From Ornithinimicrobium sp. INDO-MA30-4 (GTDB lineage: Bacteria > Actinomycetota > Actinomycetes > Actinomycetales > Dermatophilaceae): DNA of 64,000 bases. The stretch is from assembly GCF_021535045.1 (NCBI RefSeq), contig NZ_CP091056.1:2604001-2668000 (forward strand). Direction: 5' to 3'. Below, piece after piece: positions 58,295 to 64,000 of this stretch. The translations under genes were made by a program, and so were the position numbers. The number at the start of each line of letters is the position of its first letter. The stretch's first letter is position 1. The notes under the pieces are model-generated. The model did no database searches and was not told the origin of the DNA. It was given only the letters and a program-made list of their open reading frames with translations.

Positions 58295-59022
58295 CTCATA
58301 GCCCCGCTCATTCCAGGCCATGAGTAACTCATACCGATCAGCGCGCACCGTCGTCCGGCGGCATTCCATCGGCTTGCCCTTGCGCAGCCCGGTTCGCTCA
58401 ATCGTGAGGCCTGCCGCAGGCACTGGGGTATTAAGGCGGCTGGCCATCTTCGGGCTGATTAGCGTCGCAGTGATGCGCTCGCGACCTGAATCAGGGACGG
58501 CAATGTGGTGCTTGGCGAGCTCGTCGTACAAAGCGGTTCTGGTGAAGTCGGTGTCGAGCAGCGGCTTACCAATCTGGGCTGGTAGCCACACACAGTCGTG
58601 TGCGAGGGGTTCGCCACCTGCCAGACGAATGCGCTCCAGGGCGAAGAGGTCTGATTCAGGAGGTAGACCGAGTTGAGCAGCGGCCTCGGGATGACTCTTG
58701 AGGCCGCACGACAACACGACGGATTCTTGGACAATGCCGCGCGACTCGATCTCTCGGAAGAGGGAGTAGAGGCTGCCGAGGGGTTGTTCGATTCTCTGCG
58801 AGAGGACTTGGCTCTGCCGGCCCCTCCCGGACTCGACAAGGCCAGCCTCGCGAATGCGGCGCATCGCCTCTCGGACGGTGTGACGCGAAACCTCGTATTC
58901 GTCGCGCAACTGTGCTTCTCCGGGGAACCCGGCCGCGAAGTCCCCCGCCGCGAGGCGGCGGAGGAGGTCGGCGTGGAGTTGCGCCCAGAGGGGTTCCTCC
59001 GGGACCGATCAAGGGCGCCCAT
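58274..59022 (-). CDS. GntR-family regulator, HutC/UTRA type (one frameshift)
   Basis: About 249 residues. N-terminal winged helix: LWAQLHADLLRRLAAGDFAAG, QLRDEYEVSRHTVREAMRRIREAGLVESGRG. C-terminal UTRA ligand domain: IESRGIVQESVVLSCGLK, LFALERIRLAGGEPLAHDCVWLP, and late LLMAWNERGYEV. A lost C (C4 for C5) near 58990 displaces the first residues. Start taken as ATG 59022. The effector and regulon are not evident; SHOCT and arfB genes follow on the same strand. Confidence 0.9.
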
Positions 59023-59050
59023 GCTGATCAATATACCTAGGGTCCGTGGC

Positions 59051-59901
59051 CTAGGCTGTCGAAACCTCGGAAGTGCTACTACGCCGACCAGTGGTGAGCC
59101 AGGTGATCGCGATGACGATGGCTCCGGCTGCCACGACCACAGCGGACCAGCCCAAAGTCGGAGCTTCTTGGGCTCCAATCGCGATCGCCATTACCAACAC
59201 GAACCAGCCAAAGATGCGGCGTAGTGAGTCCGGTCGAATGCGCCCGGCCAAAGGTCCGCCAATGAGCGCACCAAGCACTGCGGCACCCGTCACCGCTGCC
59301 GCCATCGCCCAATCGATCTGCACTGAGGCCAGGTAGCCACCAAGGCCAGCCATGGACTTCATGGCAATGACGACGAGTGAAGTGCCGATCGCGATAGGCA
59401 TGGGAAGCCCACCAAGAAGCGCGAGCGCGGGCACAACCAAGAATCCGCCACCGGCCCCAACGAGGCCAGTCATCAGGCCGACCACGACGCCGTCCACGAT
59501 GATCCGGCCCAGAGGCATACCAGTGTGAACCTTGTCTGGGTCGATCTTCTTACGGCCGCGCAGCATAGCGATAGCTGTCGCCAGCATCATGACGGCAAAA
59601 CCGATCAGCAGCCATTGGCCGGGGACGAATTCTGCCCCCGACCACCGACATACGCACCGGCCATGGCCGCAACACCGAAGATCAAGCCAGTTCGCCACTG
59701 GACCCGTCCTGCGCGGGCATGCGAAATCGCGCCGACGGCGCTGGTGACTCCCACGACAAGAAGGGAGGTCGCGATCGCTTCCTTCGTTTCCATGCCGGCC
59801 ACATATACCAGCAGGGGGACAGTCAGAATCGAGCCGCCGCCCCCGAGGAGGCCAAGAGTGATCCCGACGAGGACCGCCAGCACGAGGGTCAGGAGGAGCA
59901 T
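59051..59901 (-). CDS. TauE/SafE-family sulfite/sulfonate exporter (one frameshift)
   Basis: Membrane protein with about eight helices, 283 residues. Seen: VLVGITLGLLGGGGSILTVPLLVYV and, in the second half, GLMTGLVGAGGGFLVVPALALLGGLP, the two inverted GxGGG repeats of the family, plus KEAIATSLLVVG and IAIGTSLVVIAMKSMAG. Shift near 59645. It lies four bases after the rhodanese gene on the same strand, so sulfite or another sulfur anion formed by the sulfur-oxidising enzymes here is a likely cargo. Confidence 0.9.
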
Positions 59902-59905
59902 GTGC

Positions 59906-60486
59906 TCAGGCTCCGGTGAGCTGGTCGAGCAGTTGCTGAGGGTCTGGCGACCGGCCTTGTTGTAGGGCAACTTCATTAACATGGAACCCATCGCGCAAGT
60001 GTTGCTCAGGGCGGCGAAGGTCAGGCCTCCACCGATCCCTGCAGCCAGCCACTTCGTTTGGGGGACGAGCGCACTGGTCAGCACGCTGGTGAGAACGACT
60101 GATCCAGCAACCAGGCGCACCTGACGCTCCAGGTCCCAACGCTGGGCACCTTCCACGACAGGGTGGCCGGCGGACTGCCACGCGGTGATTCCACCCTGCA
60201 GCACGTGCAGGTTGTCGAGGCCAGTGGCGCTCAGCGCCGTGTCGGCTTGCTGAGCGCGGGCACCCGAGCGGCAGACCAGGACCACGTCCTGTTCCAGGTG
60301 GGAGGAAATCTGGTCGCGGTGTTCCTTCAAAGTGTCCAGCGGGACGTTATAGGACTTCTCGATGTGGGCAGTCTCAAACTCCGCGGGAGTGCGGACATCA
60401 AGGACCAGCAGGTCTTTGTCGTTCGCGCGGCGCTCGGCGAGCCAGGCTGCATCGATAGTGGTTGATCCGGTGGCAGAAATATTCAA
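59906..60486 (-). CDS. Rhodanese with DUF2892 membrane domain (one frameshift near the end)
   Basis: Membrane-anchored sulfurtransferase of the YgaP type. About 193 residues. Rhodanese domain: LLVLDVRTPAEFETAHIEKSYNVPL and catalytic Cys in VVLVCRSGARAQQAD, then LQGGITAWQSAGHPVVEG. DUF2892 part: RQVRLVAGSVVLTSVL, then CAMGSMLMKLPYNKAG. The shift near 59945 otherwise fuses it to the exporter; repaired it ends QQLLDQLTGA. The start is TTG 60486 after a GAGGAG. It is divergent from the persulfide dioxygenase gene across an inverted repeat. Confidence 0.9.
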
Positions 60487-60515
60487 GGGATTCTCCTCGG
60501 TGACGATCGTGGCGG

Positions 60516-60555
60516 ATGTACGTACTTTTGCGTTCTCAGGCAATAGTACGTACAT
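60516..60555. promoter_or_regulatory. Inverted-repeat operator between divergent sulfur genes
   Basis: ATGTACGTACT (60516-60526) and AGTACGTACAT (60545-60555) are perfect 11-base inverted copies separated by 18 bases; each contains the palindrome GTACGTAC. They sit in the 100-base gap between the two divergent start codons, so one regulator could control both directions. Persulfide-sensing repressors (CsoR-like CstR or ArsR-type) control such loci elsewhere; none is encoded next to it here. Confidence 0.65.
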
Positions 60556-60586
60556 TTAACTCAGGCAAACAACTTGAGGAGATTTC

Positions 60587-61937
60587 ATGCAGGTCATCGT
60601 CATTGACACAACATCGCTCGGGGATCGGTCCTACTTGATCCACGACGGTACGCAGGCGCTGGTGATCGACCCTCAGCGCGATATTGATCGCGTCACCGCT
60701 GCGGCTAGTGACGCCGGGGTTGAGATCACGCACATCGCCGAGACGCACATGCACAACGACTACGTCACTGGTGGCCTAGAGTTGGCCCAAGTCACTGGCG
60801 CCTCGTATCTGGTGAATGAGGCCGACCCGGTGAAGTTTGAGCGAACTCCGATCTCGGACGGCGAGACGGTCCAGGTCGGCTCGCTGAGGATGCAGGCGAT
60901 TGCCACCCCCGGTCATACCGCAACTCACCTGTCCTACATCGTCACGCACACCGAAGAGCAGGCTGTCTTCTCTGGTGGGAGTTTGCTTTTGGGTCCGTGG
61001 GCCGCACCGACTTGGTTGACCCCGCGCTGACCACTGAGCTGACTCACGCGCAGTATGTGTCGGTGCGTCGCTTGACATCGGAAGCGAACGAGCAAGCTGA
61101 GCTGTATCCGACTCACGGCTTCGGTTCGTTCTGCTCCAGTGGTCCGGCTACCGGTGCAAATAGCTCAACGATTGAGGAACAACTGCAGGCGAACCACGCC
61201 CTCACCGACGAGGACGAGGACCACTTTGTGCGCGAATTGATCGCAAACCTCAGCGCTTACCCGACGTACTACGCACACATGGGTCCGGCTAACGAGAATG
61301 GTCCTGGCCCGGTCGACCTCAGCGTGCCTGAGCCGCTCTCTGGAGTTGAGCTGACTCAGCGACTGCGTGATGGCGAATGGGTCGTTGATCTGCGCGACCG
61401 TGTCGCGTTCTCAAAGGAGCACCTCGACGGCGCAGTCAGCTTTGAGTATGGCGACGGGTCCAGTTTCACCACCTTCTTGGGGTGGGTCATTCCCTGGGGT
61501 GAGCGCATTACCCTCGCCGGAACCCACGACGACGTTGAGTCCGCAATCCGCGACTTGTCGCGTATCGGTATCGACTCTCCTGACGCAGCCTTGGGTGCTG
61601 GCCCAAGAGACATCGCCCCAAGCGCCGACGTTGCGGCCTACCCGCGCGTTGACTGGGCTGGCTTGCTCGCGGAGCGCCCGAAGGTGAAGCGATTCTTGAT
61701 GTGCGGCGCACCGATGAGTTTGCCGGTTCGCACATCGAGGGAGCCACCAATATCCCGCTGCACGAAATCGTGACCCGCATGGATGAAGTGCCGCAGTGCC
61801 GCATCTGGGTGCACTGCGGATCTGGCTACCGCGCGGGTGTGGCTGCAAGCCTGCTCCAGCGTTCTGGCAAGGACCCGGTCCATGTAGATGCCAGCTTTGG
61901 TGAGGCTGCCGACAGCGGAGTGACTCTGCAGTACTGA
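60587..61937 (+). CDS. Persulfide dioxygenase-like MBL protein fused to rhodanese domains (two frameshifts)
   Basis: About 450 residues. N-terminal metallo-beta-lactamase domain of the ETHE1/BlhA type: IAETHMHNDYVTGGLELA, TPGHTATHLSYIV, SGGSLLLGSVGRTDLVD, ELYPTHGFGSFC. A rhodanese-like domain without active Cys follows (WVVDLRDRVAFSKEHLDGA), then a second, active one (LDVRRTDEFAGSHIEGATNI, WVHCGSGYRAGVAAS). By family it oxidises glutathione- or low-molecular-weight-thiol persulfide to sulfite. Shifts near 60990 and 61680. ATG 60587 follows GAGGAG. Confidence 0.92.
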
Positions 61938-62017
61938 GGCTAAAGCGCCAGAACGACACGCTAGGTGCCGCGGTGCCTATGTCTGTTGCCGCGTGTTCGG
62001 CGTCACCGGTAGAAACA

Positions 62018-62050
62018 CAGCAGCACCGGGCCAGCTGGCCCGGTGCTGCT
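62018..62050. terminator. Bidirectional terminator hairpin
   Basis: AGCAGCACCGGG (62018-62029) and CCCGGTGCTGCT (62039-62050), a perfect 12-bp stem between the convergent persulfide dioxygenase and SRPBCC genes. Confidence 0.8.
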
Positions 62051-62068
62051 TCGTCGTGAAGAAACAGG

Positions 62069-62533
62069 TCAAGAAGCGACTGCTGCCGCGAGGTTCTTTA
62101 GGGCCGTCTCCATGTCGTCTTCGGACACCAAGGGGAAAGTTATCTTAGACAACAGGTCGGGGTCGGTGACGTTGCTCCAGTCATAGGTATGCCGGACTTC
62201 GGTGCTGTCGGGACCATGCGGCGTCAACTCCCACACCCATTGCCAACCGGGAGGCTGGGTGCCAGCTGGTGCGGTCTGCCATGCGAGCAACTTGCCCTCG
62301 TCGTAGCCGGTGACGTGGTTGTCAGTCTTGTAGTCACCGCCCATGTGGTCTCCGGCCATGTTCATCGTGAACACCTGGCCGGTCCCAGTGATGCGGTCGC
62401 CCTGATCCACGGAGACCACGAAGCCAGAACCGTCGATAGCGACATGGTTTTCGGGCAGCGAGATCACGTCGAACACGTCTTTATTCGGCGCGTCGATCGT
62501 GCGTGTGACAGTGATACTGGTGTTTTCACTCAT
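62069..62533 (-). CDS. SRPBCC/START-fold protein
   Basis: Intact, 154 residues. Polyketide-cyclase/START-like helix-grip fold: ITVTRTIDAPNKDVFDVIS at the N-terminus, beta strands through VFTMNMAGDHMGGDYKT and LLAWQTAPAG, WQWVWELTPHGPDSTEVRHTYDW, and a long C-terminal helix (MLETALKNLAAA-like). Ligand unknown. A stand-alone gene with its own terminator. Confidence 0.85.
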   Translation of the reverse strand: MSENTSITVTRTIDAPNKDVFDVISLPENHVAIDGSGFVVSVDQGDRITGTGQVFTMNMAGDHMGGDYKTDNHVTGYDEGKLLAWQTAPAGTQPPGWQWVWELTPHGPDSTEVRHTYDWSNVTDPDLLSKITFPLVSEDDMETALKNLAAAVAS

Positions 62534-62641
62534 ATTGCGAGGGTATGCAGATAGTCACCGTCACGCGACCTGAAAGGGCGGGCGTTGAAACAGCACCGGC
62601 CGCAGACCAAACGTCAAGCATCCCGCGAAGGAGCAAAACGT

Positions 62642-62717
62642 TGGTGCCCCCGGCAGGATTCGAACCTGCGACACCCGCTTTAGGAGAGCGGTGCTCTATC
62701 CCCTGAGCTACGAGGGC
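62642..62717 (-). tRNA. tRNA-Arg (anticodon CCT)
   Basis: On the minus strand the sequence starts GCCCTCGTAGCTCAGG and ends GGGGGCACCA, with the D-arm, the anticodon stem CCGCT/AGCGG enclosing CTCCTAA (anticodon CCT), and a T-arm with GGTTCGAATCC. The 3' CCA is encoded. The acceptor stem has one G-T pair. 76 bases. Confidence 0.95.
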
Positions 62718-62799
62718 GGGGAAGACTTCAGAGAGCAGGTTAACAACTGATTGCCCGCGTTCCAGCATGGTCATGCCCAGGATGTGATCTGCGAACGAA

Positions 62800-62834
62800 G
62801 AGTGGGCTCACACCGATTGGTGTGAGCCCACTCT
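62800..62834 (-). terminator. Strong terminator after the 54-residue gene
   Basis: AGAGTGGGCTCACAC (62800-62814) and GTGTGAGCCCACTCT (62820-62834) make a perfect 15-bp stem around CGATT, with TTATAT on one side. It lies just downstream of the minus-strand small gene ending at 62852. Confidence 0.85.
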
Positions 62835-62851
62835 TTATATCTGGCGCTTAA

Positions 62852-63016
62852 TCAGCCGCGGATGTGCTCGACCGGGCGGTAGCCAGCGCCAACCGTGACG
62901 ACGTTCTTGACGCCGTTGGTAATGCTGGGAACGAGTGCAGCGGTGGCCCCGTTGACCTGGCCGATGGCGTAAAGCGCGGCAATGGACAGGGCGATGAGTG
63001 CGAAGGTAGCGATCAT
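62852..63016 (-). CDS. 54-residue small membrane or secreted protein
   Basis: Start ATG 63016 with GGAGG about nine bases upstream. The sequence opens MIATFALIALSIAALYAIG, a hydrophobic helix that could be a signal anchor, then VNGATAALVPSITNGVKN and the polar end YRPVEHIRG. It has its own terminator. It stands divergent from a LysR-type regulator gene, the usual arrangement for a target of that regulator. No homologue is recognised. The 141 bases between it and lysR hold only the two promoters. Confidence 0.65.
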   Translation of the reverse strand: MIATFALIALSIAALYAIGQVNGATAALVPSITNGVKNVVTVGAGYRPVEHIRG

Positions 63017-63156
63017 GTGGAGGACCTCCTCGAAGAACTTTGGATGTTTGGATGATCTCCCGAGAGTTACCCACCGGTTGATCTGCCTCTAGATTGCTAT
63101 GCCTATGAATTAAGCACAAGTCACCGCTTCTTCACTAAAAATGTAAGAATTGCTAC

Positions 63157-64000
63157 ATGTTTAATCCTGAGCATCTCGCGACTCTGCAGGCGGTCGTCGA
63201 AGAGGGAACTGTGCTGGCAGCAGCTGATCGGCTCGGCTACACACCGTCCGCGGTGAGCCAGCAGTTGGCACGTCTGCAGCGTGAGGTTCACCAGCCGATC
63301 ATGACGCGCAGGGGACGGGCCAACGCGCCGACCAAGGCTGCATACGTGCTGGTCAGGTTGGCCCAGCAGATGCAGCAACTAGAGGAGAGCGCTCGGGCTG
63401 AGTTGGAGGGACTGCAGCGCAAAGTGACTGGTTCGCTGGTTTTGTCGGGCTTTCCCTCGGCGATGCGCGGCCTCCTGGTGCCGGTCGCGGCAGCCTGTGC
63501 CAAGGCATACCCCGAGATTGAGTTGACGCTCCGAGAGATGAGCCCTGAGGAGTCCGTGGCGGCAGTCAGGCGTGGCGACGTCGATCTAGCCGTCGTCCAC
63601 GACTGGACAGACAAGCATGTGCCGATGCGAGACGGAGTGAAGGCGTGGCCAGTGGGGCTGGACGCGGTTGACGTGGTGGCTTCGTCTGCGCTCGAAGTCC
63701 CCATCGGACCGGACGGAGTCGACCCGGTTGACCTGCACGATCAAGTCTGGATCGATGACACGCCAGGCGTTTTTAGTGACTGGCTCCTCGATGCCCTTGA
63801 CTCACGAAACATCCCCTACCGGATTGGCGCGACGGTCGAAGACATCAACGGCCGGGTCATGCTGGTCGCTGAAGGATTTGGGGTCTCGCTGTTGCCTCGA
63901 CTCGGACGTGGAACCTTGCCGCCCGGCGTGGTCACGCTGCCTGTTGTGGGAGCACCAACGCGGCGCATTTTTGCAGTCCACCGTGACTCCAGTGAGCGCC
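63157..64000 (+). CDS. LysR-family transcriptional regulator (cut by the window end)
   Basis: Open from ATG 63157 to the edge, 281 residues seen, so nearly complete. N-terminal winged HTH: PEHLATLQAVVEEGTVLAAADRLGYTPSAVSQQLARLQREV, followed by the linker helix and a periplasmic-binding-like effector domain: GSLVLSGFPSAMRGLLVPVA, RRGDVDLAVVHDW, LVAEGFGVSLLPRLG. The wing (IMTRRGRANAPTKAAYVLV) is divergent from the usual LFxRxGRxxxLT pattern. ATGTA and TACAT flank eight bases just before and over its start (63141-63158), a possible T-N11-A type site. Effector unknown. Confidence 0.9.
   Translation, partial: MFNPEHLATLQAVVEEGTVLAAADRLGYTPSAVSQQLARLQREVHQPIMTRRGRANAPTKAAYVLVRLAQQMQQLEESARAELEGLQRKVTGSLVLSGFPSAMRGLLVPVAAACAKAYPEIELTLREMSPEESVAAVRRGDVDLAVVHDWTDKHVPMRDGVKAWPVGLDAVDVVASSALEVPIGPDGVDPVDLHDQVWIDDTPGVFSDWLLDALDSRNIPYRIGATVEDINGRVMLVAEGFGVSLLPRLGRGTLPPGVVTLPVVGAPTRRIFAVHRDSSER

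Noticed and set aside
59605..60486. Rhodanese-TauE fusion protein
   Set aside because: The fusion arises only from the lost base near 59945; repair gives a normal rhodanese stop four bases from a good exporter start.
183..61937. Programmed frameshifting or mass pseudogenisation as an explanation for split genes
   Set aside because: Breaks are spread over unrelated and essential genes, lack slippery-site context, and are repaired by one added homopolymer base.

Overview
The window is high-G+C DNA from an actinobacterium (Actinomycetota). Several independent signs agree: the 32-residue ribosomal protein bS22/AURKAIP1-like gene next to a small excisionase-type HTH gene; Rex directly upstream of hemA; fused uroporphyrinogen methyltransferase/synthase; DUF3027, DUF4229, DUF5709, DUF3105 and DUF305 proteins; IdeR/DtxR; menaquinone genes; and a ydaO-type c-di-AMP riboswitch ahead of an NlpC/P60 cell-wall hydrolase. 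I cannot name the genus. Nearly all of it reads as ordinary chromosome. No phage, insertion sequence, integron or CRISPR array is visible.

The most important practical point is that about two thirds of the genes are split between reading frames. Wherever the break can be placed, adding one base to a short homopolymer restores a family-consistent protein. These breaks are best read as single-base deletions in the consensus sequence, not as pseudogenes. Coordinates of split genes span the reconstructed gene, and the shift positions are given.

Layout. 1-4.5 kb: end of an unknown gene, then minus-strand radA-disA-mutY and a cysteine-rich protein. 4.6-9.7 kb: TIM-barrel sugar isomerase, proline dehydrogenase, proC, GNAT, a TrkA/KtrA potassium-channel regulator and an AcuC-type deacetylase. 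9.9-10.8 kb: HTH protein, bS22, glutaredoxin. 10.8-23.2 kb: one long co-directional run controlled by Rex (operator visible): rex-hemA-hemC-cobA/hemD-hemB-marR-hemL-phosphatase-resA-ccdA-resB-ccsB-DUF4229. It couples heme synthesis to system II cytochrome c maturation, with start/stop overlaps at nearly every junction. 23.2-28.3 kb: menaquinone genes menA, menE, menB and divergent menC. 28.3-33.3 kb: ammonium transporter with a GlnR-like box, cold-shock-domain protein, DUF3027, purine permease, RraA-like protein. 33.3-36.7 kb: MarR with operator palindrome and two drug-type MFS exporters. 36.7-41.9 kb: gamma-glutamyltransferase, pdxH, DUF305/DUF3105, IdeR-type regulator. 42.1-43.3 kb: c-di-AMP riboswitch and NlpC/P60 protein. 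43.7-47.1 kb: two CNNM/CBS proteins and a CrcB (Fluc) pair. 47.2-52.3 kb: Mre11/Rad50-like pair and an atypical Ser/Thr kinase. 52.4-63 kb: acyl-CoA synthetase, small regulators, PLP decarboxylase, ArfB, and a divergent sulfur/persulfide locus around an inverted repeat. It ends with tRNA-Arg, a small secreted or membrane peptide and a LysR gene cut by the window edge.

Two circuits link distant genes. DisA makes c-di-AMP. The riboswitch at 42.2 kb would read it, and TrkA/KtrA-type RCK proteins are known c-di-AMP targets. Rex senses NADH/NAD+ and has a near-consensus site in front of its own gene and the heme/cytochrome run, so respiratory capacity would follow redox state.
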